Assembly: GCF_026409565.1 (NCBI RefSeq)
Contig: NZ_CP112881.1
Location: forward strand, 682,001-746,000
Direction of reading: 5' to 3'
From: Sneathiella aquimaris
GTDB taxonomy: Bacteria > Pseudomonadota > Alphaproteobacteria > Sneathiellales > Sneathiellaceae
Length of the DNA stretch: 64,000 nt
The notes beneath the pieces were generated by a model. It saw only the letters and a program-made list of their open reading frames with translations, searched no databases and was not told the DNA's origin. Position numbers and translations under genes: made by a program. Position 1 is the stretch's first letter, and each line of letters opens with the position of its first letter. Of this stretch, positions 36,547 to 46,194 are shown in pieces.

Positions 36547-36929
36547 TCTTCGGCAGGTTCCGGGCGGGGTTGTTTTTCCAAAAAGGCCAACGCTTTTTCC
36601 CGATGGTCAGGCGCAATGTGACTCTTTACCGTTTTCATCGCGGCAAGCAGAACACTGGCATCATCCGTGTAACCCAAGGCCGCAATAAAATCAGGGATAA
36701 CGTCTGCTGGCATAATGAAGTAGGCAAGGGCGCCAAATAAAACGGCTTTTACAAATGCGGGACTTTTGCTGTCCATGGCACAATAGAAGGAGGCCGTCAC
36801 ATCTTCGGCAAACGGGATCTTTCCTAGATTGCTGCGCAGCTTCTGAGCAAACTCCCGCATGACGAGGCGTTTGTCACTCTGCATTTTATCCGCATCAAAC
36901 GCGGAGATATCATCATCAGGCTTTTGCAT
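36543..36929 (-). CDS. DUF1232 (YkvA-like) protein
   Basis: About 128 residues from ATG 36929 (MQKPDDDISAF). The DUF1232 core is clear: LAYFIMPADVIPDFIAALGY followed by TDDASVLLAAMKTV. The family consists of small membrane-associated proteins of unknown role. The GGAG before the ATG is unusually close (about one base), so the start could lie elsewhere; a frame extends to 37004. It is divergent from the SDR gene. Confidence 0.78.
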   Translation of the reverse strand: MQKPDDDISAFDADKMQSDKRLVMREFAQKLRSNLGKIPFAEDVTASFYCAMDSKSPAFVKAVLFGALAYFIMPADVIPDFIAALGYTDDASVLLAAMKTVKSHIAPDHREKALAFLEKQPRPEPAED

Positions 36930-37051
36930 GCTCCTGTATATGATGCTCGTGCCCTGATTTGCAACAGAGGGTTCTTTCCTTTTTGCCAAGAGACGTGTAT
37001 TCAAGAGGCATATTTTTGAAAAACAAACGTTAGATTATCGGGAGACGGATA

Positions 37052-37813
37052 ATGGATATCAGCGGAAAAGCTGCTATTGTAACAGGCGGTGCATCTGGTT
37101 TGGGAGCGGCGACAGCGACAGCACTGGCTGAAGCGGGTGCAAAAGTTGCTATTTTCGATTTGAATACTGAGGCTGCCGAAGCAATGGCGGAAAAAATTGG
37201 TGGATCAGCGTTCACAGTAAATGTGGCAGAGGATGCGTCAGTTGAAGCCGGCTTTGAAGCTGCTCGCGCGGCACACGGTCCTGCGCGTATTCTGGTCAAT
37301 TGCGCGGGTATCGGTCCTGCTGCAAAAACAGTATCAAGCCGCGGAATGCATCCCTTGGACAAGTTCCAGCAGGTACTGAATATCAATCTGATCGGAACCT
37401 TCAATTGTATTCGCCGGGCGGCTGACGACATGGTCAAGCTGGATCCAATGGAAAGCGGCGAGCGCGGCGTTTGCATTAATACGGCATCTGTGGCTGCCTA
37501 TGATGGTCAAATTGGTCAGGCTGCCTATGCGGCGTCCAAAGGGGGTATCGTTGGTATGACGCTTCCGATTGCCCGTGATCTATCCAATGTTGGTGTCCGG
37601 GTCATGACGATTGCCCCTGGTATTTTCGGAACACCACTGCTTATGAGTCTCCCTCAGGATGTGCAAGACTCGCTTGGAGCCAGTGTTCCTTTCCCCAGTC
37701 GTTTGGGTAATCCAGCAGAATTTGCGTCCCTGGCAAAGCATATCTGTGAGAACCAGATGCTTAATGGTGAAGTGATCCGTCTTGACGGCGCGATCCGTAT
37801 GGCGCCGAAATAA
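37052..37813 (+). CDS. SDR dehydrogenase (3-hydroxyacyl-CoA dehydrogenase type II-like)
   Basis: A 253-residue short-chain dehydrogenase. The NAD site is TGGASGLG (11-18), followed by NCAGI, catalytic Ser146 in NTASVAAYDGQIG, Tyr159 and Lys163 in YAASK. The insert-free length and the TIAPGIFGTPLLMSLPQDVQ segment resemble HSD17B10-type 3-hydroxy-2-methylbutyryl/3-hydroxyacyl-CoA dehydrogenases of beta-oxidation and isoleucine breakdown. That role is consistent with the ScoAB and hotdog enzymes nearby but not proven. ATG 37052 follows CGGGAGACGGATA. Confidence 0.88.
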   Translation: MDISGKAAIVTGGASGLGAATATALAEAGAKVAIFDLNTEAAEAMAEKIGGSAFTVNVAEDASVEAGFEAARAAHGPARILVNCAGIGPAAKTVSSRGMHPLDKFQQVLNINLIGTFNCIRRAADDMVKLDPMESGERGVCINTASVAAYDGQIGQAAYAASKGGIVGMTLPIARDLSNVGVRVMTIAPGIFGTPLLMSLPQDVQDSLGASVPFPSRLGNPAEFASLAKHICENQMLNGEVIRLDGAIRMAPK

Positions 37814-37834
37814 AGACGTTTTAAGGGCGGCGGC

Positions 37835-38128
37835 TTACGGGTCGCCTACCTTGTCCATAAATGCGGCAAGCTTTATATCCTTTTCGCTGACACCGTCTGC
37901 GTCGTGGGTTGTCAACGTTACATCAACACGATTGTAAACGTTGAACCATTCTGGATGATGGTCTATTTTTTCTGCCGTCAATGCAACGCGTGTCATAAAG
38001 GCAAAAGCCTCATTGAACGATTTAAATCGAAAGCTTTTCTCAATCGCATCGCGCCCTGATTGAGCTTTCCATCCTTTTAAAGTCGCGATTTTCTGATCTC
38101 GTTCAGTTTTTTCAAGTTTCCCTGCCAT
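37835..38128 (-). CDS. phhB: Pterin-4a-carbinolamine dehydratase
   Basis: A 97-residue enzyme that dehydrates 4a-hydroxytetrahydrobiopterin and recycles the pterin cofactor of aromatic amino-acid hydroxylases. The catalytic signature EKIDHHPEW (His57, His58) and His75 in LTTHDADG match the [DE]KxxHHP...H pattern. No phenylalanine hydroxylase is in the window. Convergent with the SDR gene and divergent from the phosphatase. Confidence 0.93.
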   Translation of the reverse strand: MAGKLEKTERDQKIATLKGWKAQSGRDAIEKSFRFKSFNEAFAFMTRVALTAEKIDHHPEWFNVYNRVDVTLTTHDADGVSEKDIKLAAFMDKVGDP

Positions 38129-38200
38129 TTCTATCTTCGCACCTCCATCGTTACCCTGTATATGTTCCCTAACCGTGGCCTGCCAAGGATAGAGGGTAGT

Positions 38201-38677
38201 ATGATACAGGTTTTGTTTGTCTGTCTTGGGAATATTTGTAGATCACCGTCCGCGGAAGCGGTGTTTCGGGACATGGTCGCGGCGAAAAATCTTGAGAACA
38301 GGATTATAACGGATAGCGCCGGAACCGGGGCTTGGCATGTTGGTAATCCACCGGACGAACGGGCGCAGTTAATTGGCAAAACCAGAAATATTCAAATGTC
38401 GGATTTACGGGCCCGTCAGGTGCGAAGCTCAGATTTTGAGCAGTTTCAGTATATCCTTGCAATGGACAATGATAATTACGCCAATCTGTCACGCATGAAG
38501 CCTGATCATTTTAACGGCCGACTTTGTAAAATGCTGGATTTTGGTGCAAGCGAGGAAACCGAAGTGCCGGATCCATATTACGGTGATTTGTCCGATTATG
38601 AGTATGTTTTTGATTTGCTGAAGCCAGCATCAGAAGCATTGCTCAAGCACATTATTGAGAACGACCTGGATCGTTGA
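38201..38677 (+). CDS. Low-molecular-weight protein-tyrosine phosphatase
   Basis: A 158-residue phosphatase from ATG 38201, with AGAGGG nine bases before. The P-loop is CLGNICRS (Cys8, Arg14) and the general acid Asp124 sits in DPYYGD. Such enzymes can dephosphorylate BY-kinases of polysaccharide systems, but this gene is 20 kb from the EPS kinase and sits next to speE, so the link is only possible. It is followed nine bases later by speE. Confidence 0.92.
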   Translation: MIQVLFVCLGNICRSPSAEAVFRDMVAAKNLENRIITDSAGTGAWHVGNPPDERAQLIGKTRNIQMSDLRARQVRSSDFEQFQYILAMDNDNYANLSRMKPDHFNGRLCKMLDFGASEETEVPDPYYGDLSDYEYVFDLLKPASEALLKHIIENDLDR

Positions 38678-38686
38678 GAAAGTATT

Positions 38687-39574
38687 ATGACCAAAATTAG
38701 TGAAATTAGCCGTACTTGGTGGCACGAAGAAACGGAAGGCGTCGCCTTTACCCATGCGCTCGATATGAAAAAGCTGCATGAAGAGCAAAGCCCCTACCAG
38801 AAAATCGAAATTTTTGACCATGAGACATTCGGTCGGATTTTGACATTGGATGGTTTGGTGCAGGCGTCGGAAGCCGATGAATTCATGTATCATGAGATGG
38901 CTGTTCATGTGCCGCTATTGGGGCGCGTGCGTGAAAATGCGAGTGTTCTGATCGTCGGTGGTGGCGATGGTGGCATTCTTCGTGAAGTGTTACTGCATGA
39001 TTTCGTATCCCGCGTTGTCATGGTTGAAATCGATGAGCGGGTCGTTGAATTGTCAAAGGAATATCTTGGCATTCATGGAAATTATGATGATCCAAGGGTT
39101 CAGCTAATCATTGGTGATGCTGCCGATTACATGAAAAAGGCGCGTGCATCGGGGGATAAGTTCGACCTGATCATTCTTGACCTGAGTGAGCCGGTCGGGC
39201 CATCGGCCACTGTCTTCACAGAAGAATTCTGCCAGAATTTTTCAGCCTGCATTACGGATACCGGGGTTGTTCTGGACAGCGATAGTATTTTTGTTGGCAA
39301 AGAGCGCGCCTATTTCCTGCAGGAGCTTTGCGGAGATAAAGACCAAAATCTTGTCAGCATCATGCAGAAAAAACATCTTCTGCCTCATGTCTCAGGATAT
39401 CGGTCAATCGTGCAATTATATCCGGCTGCAGAATTTGGGTTTTTCCTCTATAGCCGTGATGGTTACGATTATTCAAACCCGGTTAAAGCCCATGAAGGGC
39501 GCCACTATAATGAAGCCCTTCATAAAGCCTCTTTTGCTTTACCGACCTGGTGGAAAACCAATTTAGGATTTTAG
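38687..39574 (+). CDS. speE: Spermidine synthase
   Basis: A 295-residue aminopropyltransferase making spermidine from putrescine and decarboxylated SAM. Visible motifs are YQKIEIFDHETFGRILTLDG, LVQASEADEFMYHEM, VLIVGGGDGGILREVL, VVMVEIDERVVEL and the catalytic region DLIILDLSEPVGP, where many relatives read DSTDP. The length is normal. Operon with the phosphatase; a GC-rich terminator follows. Confidence 0.9.
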   Translation: MTKISEISRTWWHEETEGVAFTHALDMKKLHEEQSPYQKIEIFDHETFGRILTLDGLVQASEADEFMYHEMAVHVPLLGRVRENASVLIVGGGDGGILREVLLHDFVSRVVMVEIDERVVELSKEYLGIHGNYDDPRVQLIIGDAADYMKKARASGDKFDLIILDLSEPVGPSATVFTEEFCQNFSACITDTGVVLDSDSIFVGKERAYFLQELCGDKDQNLVSIMQKKHLLPHVSGYRSIVQLYPAAEFGFFLYSRDGYDYSNPVKAHEGRHYNEALHKASFALPTWWKTNLGF

Positions 39575-39589
39575 CATCCGCTGAATGAC

Positions 39590-39615
39590 GCGCCGCACTT
39601 TGGCGGCGCCTTTTC
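39590..39615 (+). terminator. GC-rich terminator after speE
   Basis: GCGCCGC (39590-39596) pairs with GCGGCGC (39603-39609) across a six-base loop and is followed by CTTTTC. It lies 16 bases after the speE stop. A second GC-rich run follows and could serve the convergent thpR gene. Confidence 0.6.
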
Positions 39616-39649
39616 GGCGGCGCGGCGCGACCCAAACCGATAGGTTAGG

Positions 39650-40234
39650 TCATTCGCCTGACATGCTTGCCAGTGAGGATTGCTCGGCGGTCGCAGGGGC
39701 GTTGATCAAGTCGAAATACATCTCTTCGGTATAAATGGCGCCGGTATGGGCAAGGTGGCTGGAGAATAATGTGAAGTGATCGACCTGAACGGGAGGAATT
39801 CGAAACAGGGCGTTATCGGACAGATATTGCCGGACTTTTTCGTAAGGCGACATATGGATCCGGGCAAGTGTTATATGTGGCTTGAAACGCCGGTCCTCTA
39901 GTTTGAAACCAGCCAGTGCCAGGTTCTTCACTACTTTTTGTTGGAGGCTCATCAGGTCAGGGCTGGATTTGATGCCGGCCCAAAGAATACGGGGGCGCCT
40001 GGAATTTCCAAACACCCCCACATTTTCAATTGTCACGTCAAATGCGGCGTGTGAGATTCTGCTTAACGCCATTCCGATATCCAGTATTTCGGCTTCCGGA
40101 ACTTCTCCGAGGAAGGAAAGCGTCAAATGCGCATTTTCACTGGATATCCATCGCGCATCTGGAATACCACCGCGCAATGTTTCAATTCGTCGCTTAACGT
40201 CTTCGGGTAAGGAAAGAGCAACGAATAACCGCAT
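39650..40234 (-). CDS. thpR: RNA 2',3'-cyclic phosphodiesterase ThpR
   Basis: A 194-residue 2H phosphoesterase. It starts MRLFVALSLPEDVKRRI and carries the two active-site motifs HLTL (36-39) and HITL (120-123), which hydrolyse 2',3'-cyclic phosphates at RNA ends. The 3' tail after ~175 is low complexity. It follows an aldo/keto reductase gene by 12 bases and likely belongs to one transcript with it and the esterase gene. Confidence 0.93.
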   Translation of the reverse strand: MRLFVALSLPEDVKRRIETLRGGIPDARWISSENAHLTLSFLGEVPEAEILDIGMALSRISHAAFDVTIENVGVFGNSRRPRILWAGIKSSPDLMSLQQKVVKNLALAGFKLEDRRFKPHITLARIHMSPYEKVRQYLSDNALFRIPPVQVDHFTLFSSHLAHTGAIYTEEMYFDLINAPATAEQSSLASMSGE

Positions 40235-40246
40235 TTCAGAACCTCC

Positions 40247-41290
40247 TTAAGGACAAGGATAAGGATGCTGACTATGAATATCCTCTATTTTTGTGAGAAT
40301 GTCGTCTGAAAGTTTAATGTCAATACTGCCAATGTTGGTTTTAAGCTGCTCCAGATTGGTTGCGCCGATAATATTGGACGTCACAAAGCGCCGTGAATTG
40401 ATATAGGCCAGTGCCATCTGAGACGGGTCCAGCCCATTTTCGTTGGCAAGGGCTACATACTGGTCTGTCATCTTGTGGGCAATTTCAGTGGAGTAACGAA
40501 CAAACCGCGTAAATAGAGAAAAACGGGACCCTTCGGGCTTTTGACCCCCTTGATATTTCCCGCTCAGCATACCCATCGCAAGCGGAGAATAAGCCAGCAA
40601 TCCGCATTGTTCGCGGATCGAGATTTCAGCCAGACCCACTTCGTAAGATCGGTTCAGAAGATTGTAAGGGTTCTGGACAGAAACCATTCTTGGCAGGTCG
40701 TATTTATCGCTAAGATGCAGATACCGCATGGTCCCCCATGCACTTTCATTGGATAGTCCGACATGCCGTATCTTGCCACTTTTAACAAGGGCGTCCAGGG
40801 CTTCCAGTGTTTCAAGAATCTCGACAGCATCCTCTTCTTCTTCATGGACATAGCCCAGTTTGCCAAAATAATTGGTACTGCGCTCTGGCCAGTGAAGTTG
40901 GTATAAGTCGATATAGTCTGTTTGAAGTCGCGTCAGGCTTTTATCAACGGCATCATTGATATGGCGTGCATGAAGGCGGCTAATCTCTCCGTTTCCGCGA
41001 AAATACGTATTATCGGATTTTCCAACCACTTTGGTGGCCAGAATGACATCATCCCGCTTCCCGCGATTTTTGATCCAGCTTCCAATAAACTTTTCCGTCA
41101 AACCCTGAGTTTCTTCTTTAGGCGGGACAGGATACAGTTCAGCTGTATCAATAAAATTGATGCCGCTCGCCACTGCCATTTCAAGTTGTTGGTGGGCTTC
41201 TTCTTCTGTATTTTGTTCGCCCCAAGTCATGGTTCCAAGGCAGATAGCGCTTACGTCCAGATCTGTTTGACCCAGTTTTCTATATTCCAT
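40247..41290 (-). CDS. Aldo/keto reductase (Tas-like)
   Basis: A 347-residue NADPH-dependent reductase with TIM-barrel motifs MEYRKLGQTDLDVSAICLGT, active-site Asp48 and Tyr53 in DTAELYPVPPKEE, ILATKVVG with the catalytic Lys, LYQLHWPERS with the catalytic His, and a C-terminal SNIIGATNLEQLKTNI for cofactor binding. The insert with VPPKEETQG and the size resemble E. coli Tas. Substrate unknown. Middle gene of a probable esterase-AKR-thpR operon. Confidence 0.9.
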   Translation of the reverse strand: MEYRKLGQTDLDVSAICLGTMTWGEQNTEEEAHQQLEMAVASGINFIDTAELYPVPPKEETQGLTEKFIGSWIKNRGKRDDVILATKVVGKSDNTYFRGNGEISRLHARHINDAVDKSLTRLQTDYIDLYQLHWPERSTNYFGKLGYVHEEEEDAVEILETLEALDALVKSGKIRHVGLSNESAWGTMRYLHLSDKYDLPRMVSVQNPYNLLNRSYEVGLAEISIREQCGLLAYSPLAMGMLSGKYQGGQKPEGSRFSLFTRFVRYSTEIAHKMTDQYVALANENGLDPSQMALAYINSRRFVTSNIIGATNLEQLKTNIGSIDIKLSDDILTKIEDIHSQHPYPCP

Positions 41291-41331
41291 AATTTGTCCT
41301 GTAAATTTTTTGCGGGTGCGCCCCAGATTAC

Positions 41332-41997
41332 TCAGTGGTTGGATACAAATTCGACAAGGGATGGCGTCATTTTTTCCACAATTAACGCAACGCCCTCTTT
41401 GTTCGGGTGGATGGCGTCCTCCTGATTCAGATCGGGAATGGACGCAACACCTTCCAAGAAGAAAGGATAAAAGGCGATCTTGTACTTTTTTGCAAGCTCA
41501 GGATAGATCCGATCAAATTCTTCCTGATATTCAGGGCCCATATTGGGCGGAGCTTTCATACCTGCCAGCATAACAGGAATGTCTTTTTCCTGAAGTTTTT
41601 CAATTATCTTCATAAGGCTTTTCCGCGTGACGGAAGGTTCAATTCCCCGCAATGCATCATTGGCGCCAAGTTCCAGCAGGACGAAGTCCGCACCATTGCC
41701 GATCGCCCAGTCCAGACGTTGAAGGCCTCCGGTCGAGGTGTCCCCAGAAACACCCGCATTTTCAACCTTTATATCCAGCCCCGCCTTTTGAAGCGCGGCT
41801 TCCAGCTGGACCGTAAAGGCTTCGGTTTGTGGAAGGCCATATCCCGCCGTCAGGCTATCCCCAAAAGCGACAAGGCGGCGGGTCTCGTTTGCAGTTACAC
41901 TCTGAATTTGAAGAAAAAAGAGGGCAACGACGGCAAATATGTTGAAAAAACGAGTAAATTTGCCATATGCCAAGAAATCATGTTTTTGTTTTTGCAT
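41332..41997 (-). CDS. tesA: TesA-like GDSL arylesterase/thioesterase
   Basis: About 221 residues from ATG 41997 with a signal peptide (FFNIFAVVALFFLQIQSVTA). The SGNH blocks are complete: FGDSLTAGYG (nucleophile Ser), GVSGDTSTGG, LLELGANDAL and DAIHPN (catalytic Asp and His). The protein is periplasmic, like E. coli TesA (thioesterase I/lysophospholipase L1). It faces the YbbA/YbbP-like ABC transporter; the same three-gene neighbourhood occurs in E. coli. The frame continues to 42273 but that would overlap most of the ATPase gene and is rejected. Confidence 0.9.
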   Translation of the reverse strand: MQKQKHDFLAYGKFTRFFNIFAVVALFFLQIQSVTANETRRLVAFGDSLTAGYGLPQTEAFTVQLEAALQKAGLDIKVENAGVSGDTSTGGLQRLDWAIGNGADFVLLELGANDALRGIEPSVTRKSLMKIIEKLQEKDIPVMLAGMKAPPNMGPEYQEEFDRIYPELAKKYKIAFYPFFLEGVASIPDLNQEDAIHPNKEGVALIVEKMTPSLVEFVSNH

Positions 41998-42001
41998 TGG
42001 A

Positions 42002-42724
42002 ATGAACGTGCCCCACTCGCCGATCGTCAGTTTAAATTCTATACATCTCACACTTAATTCAGATGCGGGCCCTGTCAATATCCTGCGTGGTATAAACCTG
42101 TCAGTACAGGCCGGAGAGACTGTTGGTATTGTTGGACCGTCCGGGTCTGGAAAGTCAACCTTGATGTCCATAATGGCGGGGCTGGAGACGCCAACCGAGG
42201 GAACGGTTGAGGTCGCAGGGAACCAGCTTGACAAGATGGATGAAGATGCATTGGCGCGGTTTCGGCGTGACAATGTGGGTATTGTATTTCAGTCCTTTCA
42301 TCTGGTGCCAACCATGACCGCGCAGGAAAATGTGGCCATCCCGCTTGAACTTGCTGGACGTAAAGACGCGTTTGAGGTGGCGAGGCAGAAACTCGAAGCC
42401 GTTGGGCTGGGGGCACGCGCCACACACTATCCATCCCAGCTTTCAGGGGGAGAACAACAACGGGTCGCTTTGGCACGGGCCGTTTGTACGGAGCCGAAGA
42501 TTTTTCTTGCAGATGAGCCAACCGGAAATCTGGATGGGAAAACCGGTGAATTGATTGTCGATCTGATGTTTGAATTGCATGATGCCCACGATACAACAAT
42601 GATCCTTATCACGCATGACGATCAACTGGCTGCGAAATGTGATCGGGTGATCCGGGTGGAAGATGGCCGGGTTGTCGAAATGCCAGCGGATCAGCTGCGG
42701 CCGGTGGAAGCACAGCCATTATGA
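42002..42724 (+). CDS. YbbA/LolD-type ABC transporter ATPase
   Basis: A 240-residue ATP-binding subunit from ATG 42002. Walker [11 protein letters not shown]-loop [17 protein letters not shown], signature [14 protein letters not shown], Walker [14 protein letters not shown] and H-loop ITHDD are intact. Its sequence and partner permease fit the YbbA-YbbP/MacB-like MacEL class of mechanotransmission exporters. The start is only four bases from the divergent esterase start. The stop overlaps the permease start by four bases. Confidence 0.9.
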   Translation: MNVPHSPIVSLNSIHLTLNSDAGPVNILRGINLSVQAGETVGIVGPSGSGKSTLMSIMAGLETPTEGTVEVAGNQLDKMDEDALARFRRDNVGIVFQSFHLVPTMTAQENVAIPLELAGRKDAFEVARQKLEAVGLGARATHYPSQLSGGEQQRVALARAVCTEPKIFLADEPTGNLDGKTGELIVDLMFELHDAHDTTMILITHDDQLAAKCDRVIRVEDGRVVEMPADQLRPVEAQPL

Positions 42725-45270
42725 GAAAAACCGGTTCTGATGAAAGCCTGATGCTTGCCCTGAGATATACATTTCGGGAATTGCGGGGCGGTCTTAAAGG
42801 GTTTCGAATTTTTATTGCCTGTCTGGTGTTAGGGGTCGCCGCCATTGCCGGGGTCGGTACTTTGTCCAGTTCAATTTCTGAAGGCTTACGGTCGAACGGC
42901 AAGCTTATCCTGGGTGGTGATGTGGACGTTCGGTTGACGTCTCGGCCGGCCAGTGGGGACGAATTGACGTGGCTGCGATCACAGGGAAAAGTGAGTGAAA
43001 CGCAGATCCTTCGTGCCATGGTTCGAGCGGAAAAAACCGACAAACGGTTGCTTAGTGAATTAAAGGCGGTGGATGACCTTTACCCGTTATTCGGGGCATT
43101 GACAGTTTCTGAGAAAAGCAACACAGAGCGTTCTGAGCAGGAACTTCTGCGCCCGGAAGGGGGCAACTATGGTGCCATGGTCGAGCCGATTTTACTGGAC
43201 AGGCTGGGTGTGACGGTTGGCGACTCTTTGAAAATAGGGACGTTGTCTTTCATCGTTCGTGGGATTATCGAAAATGAACCTGACAAAGCCAGTCAGGGAA
43301 TGAGTCTGGGACCCCGTGTTATTATTTCCACCCAGGCGCTGGAAAAATCCGGATTGATCCAGCCCGGCAGTCTTATCCGGTATCACTATCGACTGGATCT
43401 GGCGCCTGATACTGGTATCCCTGATTTCCGAAATGCCGTGAAGGTCGCGCAACCAGATGCAGGGTGGCGGATCACGGACAGTTCCAACGGTGCCCCCGGA
43501 ATAAAACGGTTTGTTGATCGGGTGGCCATGTTCCTGACACTGGTCGGGCTGACCGCCCTGATCGTTGGCGGGGTTGGTGTGGGGAATGCAATTCGCGCCT
43601 ATTTGGATGGTAAAATTGAAACGATCGCGACCTTGAAATGTCTCGGGGCGAGCAGTCGGTTTATCTTCCGTGTTCACTATTTTCAAGTGATGATACTGGC
43701 ATTTGTCGGGTCGGTTACCGGATTGGTGATCGGGTTTGGCGGTGCATGGGTTGCGTCGCAGTTTCTGGCAACGGCCTTACCGGTACCTGCTGTCGTAACG
43801 TTACAGGCAGGCCCCCTGATTTTGGCCGCCGCGTACGGATTGCTCACGGCAACATTGTTTGCGATCTGGCCGCTTGCGAGGGCACGGGAAACACCTGCAG
43901 CGTCGCTTTTTAGGGATGTGGTGTCCGTACGGCGCTGGCCGCGCCCCCGTTACCTTCTCCTTATCGGCGTGACCTTTATGTCCTTGGTGGCATTGTCGAT
44001 CCTGACGGTGGAAGAAAAAATATTTGCGATCGGTTTTGTGGTCGCAGCCTTATTGATTTTCAGCATTTTGATGGCAGTCGGATTTATCGTCCAATGGCTG
44101 GCCCGTCATGCCCCAAGAGCCAGTATTCCTGTTTTGCGACTGGCGATTGCCAATCTCCATCGCCCGGGTGCCGCAACGGCAAGCGTGATTTTGTCGATGG
44201 GATTGGGTTTGACCCTTTTTGTCACGGTGGCCTTGATTGAAGGGAACTTAAGGGCGCAGGTCCAGGATCAATTGCCGGAAAATGCACCTGCGTTTTTCTT
44301 CATCGATATTCAGAACAGACAGCTTGATCAATTCGTCGACCGTGCCAGTGCAATTGAAGGCGTGAGTGATGTAAACTATCTGCCAAATCTGCGCGGACGC
44401 ATTGTCGCTGTCGACGGTGTCCCCGCGGCACAAGTCAAAGTTGCCAGTGACGTGAAATGGGTGCTTCGCGGTGATCGCGGGCTTACCTATTCCCAGAAAA
44501 TTCCGGCGAATGCAACGGTTGTTGAAGGGGATTGGTGGCCCGAGGATTATCAGGGAAAACCGCTGATCAGTATGGATCAGGAAGCCGCGGTCGGAATGGG
44601 AATTGGAATTGGTGACACGCTAACCGTGAATGTTATGGGCCGTGAAATTACAGCCGAGATCGCAAATTTACGCGAAATTGACTGGAGTACGCTTGCGATT
44701 AACTTTGTGATCGTCTTCGACCATAATACTTTGGCTGCGGCCCCGCATAGCCTGCTCGCGACGGCAAAAGCGCAGGATCAGGCGGAAACCACATTGTTTC
44801 GAACGATCACGACTGAATTTCCCAATATTTCGGTTGTTCGGATGAAGGAAGCACTGCAGACCATTTCCAAAATCCTTGAGCAGTTGTCGTCTGCTGTGAC
44901 GGCAACGGCATCCATTACATTGGTTGCGGGTATTCTGGTTTTGGCAGGGGCTTTTGCCGCAGGGCATCGCAAGCGTGTGTATGACGCAGTCATTTTGAAA
45001 GTTCTGGGTGCAACAAGACGCGATATTTTCAAAACTTTTTTGCTGGAGTATGCCCTGTTGGGGCTGGTGACGTCCTGCATTGCAGCGTTTGCCGGATGGG
45101 CCGCTGCCTATCTGGTTATCACCGATGTACTTGAAGCAAAATGGACAAGCTTACCGGGAACGCTGGTCGGGACAATCGTCGTGAGTGTCGGTATTACGGT
45201 TCTGTTTGGATTGCTTGGCTCCTGGCGGGCGCTTGGTGAAAAAGTAGCACCGGTTCTTCGATCTGATTAA
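42721..45270 (+). CDS. YbbP-like FtsX-family ABC permease
   Basis: An 849-residue permease with an N-terminal helix (GFRIFIACLVLGVAAIAGVG), a large periplasmic MacB-PCD-like part, a block of helices (~260-480) and a second FtsX core at the C-terminus (~700-849). The repeats carry the FtsX pattern DGKIETIATLKCLGASSRFI and RVYDAVILKVLGATRRDIF. Ten or so helices and the size match E. coli YbbP. It pairs with the ATPase by ATGA overlap. The substrate is unknown; lipid or lipoprotein export is plausible. Confidence 0.9.
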   Translation: MRKTGSDESLMLALRYTFRELRGGLKGFRIFIACLVLGVAAIAGVGTLSSSISEGLRSNGKLILGGDVDVRLTSRPASGDELTWLRSQGKVSETQILRAMVRAEKTDKRLLSELKAVDDLYPLFGALTVSEKSNTERSEQELLRPEGGNYGAMVEPILLDRLGVTVGDSLKIGTLSFIVRGIIENEPDKASQGMSLGPRVIISTQALEKSGLIQPGSLIRYHYRLDLAPDTGIPDFRNAVKVAQPDAGWRITDSSNGAPGIKRFVDRVAMFLTLVGLTALIVGGVGVGNAIRAYLDGKIETIATLKCLGASSRFIFRVHYFQVMILAFVGSVTGLVIGFGGAWVASQFLATALPVPAVVTLQAGPLILAAAYGLLTATLFAIWPLARARETPAASLFRDVVSVRRWPRPRYLLLIGVTFMSLVALSILTVEEKIFAIGFVVAALLIFSILMAVGFIVQWLARHAPRASIPVLRLAIANLHRPGAATASVILSMGLGLTLFVTVALIEGNLRAQVQDQLPENAPAFFFIDIQNRQLDQFVDRASAIEGVSDVNYLPNLRGRIVAVDGVPAAQVKVASDVKWVLRGDRGLTYSQKIPANATVVEGDWWPEDYQGKPLISMDQEAAVGMGIGIGDTLTVNVMGREITAEIANLREIDWSTLAINFVIVFDHNTLAAAPHSLLATAKAQDQAETTLFRTITTEFPNISVVRMKEALQTISKILEQLSSAVTATASITLVAGILVLAGAFAAGHRKRVYDAVILKVLGATRRDIFKTFLLEYALLGLVTSCIAAFAGWAAAYLVITDVLEAKWTSLPGTLVGTIVVSVGITVLFGLLGSWRALGEKVAPVLRSD

Positions 45271-45349
45271 ACACGATTATTTTCCTTGAATTTTATGGTA
45301 ACTACTCCAATATCTAGCCTAAGTTAAATTCCTTAGAGGGTAAGGGTAT

Positions 45350-46057
45350 ATGGCAACCGAATATACAAGAATGAAAACAGCACAAACCAGCGCAGCCGAA
45401 CAAGCTGTGATGGATGAAGGCCTTCGCGCCTATATGCTGAAAGTTTATAATTACGTGGCCTCTGGCCTCGCACTCAGTGGCGCTGCCGCCGCATTTACAG
45501 CAAATACACCTGTTGTTTATAACGCTGTCTTTGGAACACCATTGCAGTGGGTTGTTATGTTGGCGCCATTGGGCATGTTGTTCATCATGGGACGCGGAAG
45601 TGTTCAGACAACAAAGATCATGTATTGGTTGATGGTCGCTACCTTCGGTGTTTCCATCTCTTACATCTTCCATGTCTATACATCAGAAAGCGTTGTCCGG
45701 GTTTTCTTTATCACGGCTGTGACATTTGGCTCCATGAGCTTGTGGGGCTACACGACGAAGCGTGATCTGTCGGGTATGGGCTCGTTTCTGATTATGGGTC
45801 TTGTTGGCATCCTGATTGCATCTGTCGTCAATATCTTCCTGGGATCTTCCATGCTTCAGTTCGTCGTATCTGTGCTTGGTGTTCTGATCTTCACTGGTCT
45901 GACAGCGTATGATACACAGCGGATCAAGTCTGAATATTACCACGGACATGACAATGAGATTCTTGAGAAAGGCGCCATTATGGGGGCTGTTTCTCTTTAC
46001 CTGAATTTCCTGAACCTGTTCATGATGCTGCTGAGCCTGCTCGGCAATCGCGAATAG
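45350..46057 (+). CDS. Bax inhibitor-1/YccA-family membrane protein
   Basis: A 235-residue, seven-helix inner-membrane protein. The family signature is seen in LRAYMLKVYNYVASGLALSG near the N-terminus, FGSMSLWGYTTKRDLSGMGS in the middle and TAYDTQRIKSEYYHG near the end. E. coli YccA modulates FtsH; other members act as pH-dependent calcium leak channels. Single-gene transcript with a ribosome site (AGAGGG/AAGGG) and its own terminator. Confidence 0.92.
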   Translation: MATEYTRMKTAQTSAAEQAVMDEGLRAYMLKVYNYVASGLALSGAAAAFTANTPVVYNAVFGTPLQWVVMLAPLGMLFIMGRGSVQTTKIMYWLMVATFGVSISYIFHVYTSESVVRVFFITAVTFGSMSLWGYTTKRDLSGMGSFLIMGLVGILIASVVNIFLGSSMLQFVVSVLGVLIFTGLTAYDTQRIKSEYYHGHDNEILEKGAIMGAVSLYLNFLNLFMMLLSLLGNRE

Positions 46058-46076
46058 AGTGTTCGAAAATCTGAAG

Positions 46077-46107
46077 AAAAGCCCGGTTTAATCCGGGCTT
46101 TTTTTAT
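46077..46107 (+). terminator. Intrinsic terminator of the BI-1 gene
   Basis: Stem AAAAGCCCGG / CCGGGCTTTT with a six-base TTTAAT loop, followed by a further T-run (TTTTT). It begins about 20 bases after the stop. Confidence 0.92.
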
Positions 46108-46194
46108 GGCCGCTCTCCGCCCGAATTTTTATCTTGGCAGAGGCGATCAAGCTGTTAAGATAGTTTGAAAGCAAACATAGTATTTTAACGGAAT

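Noticed and set aside
41407-42057. 216-codon open frame antisense to the TesA-like gene
   Set aside because: The esterase motifs on the minus strand are complete; this frame has none.
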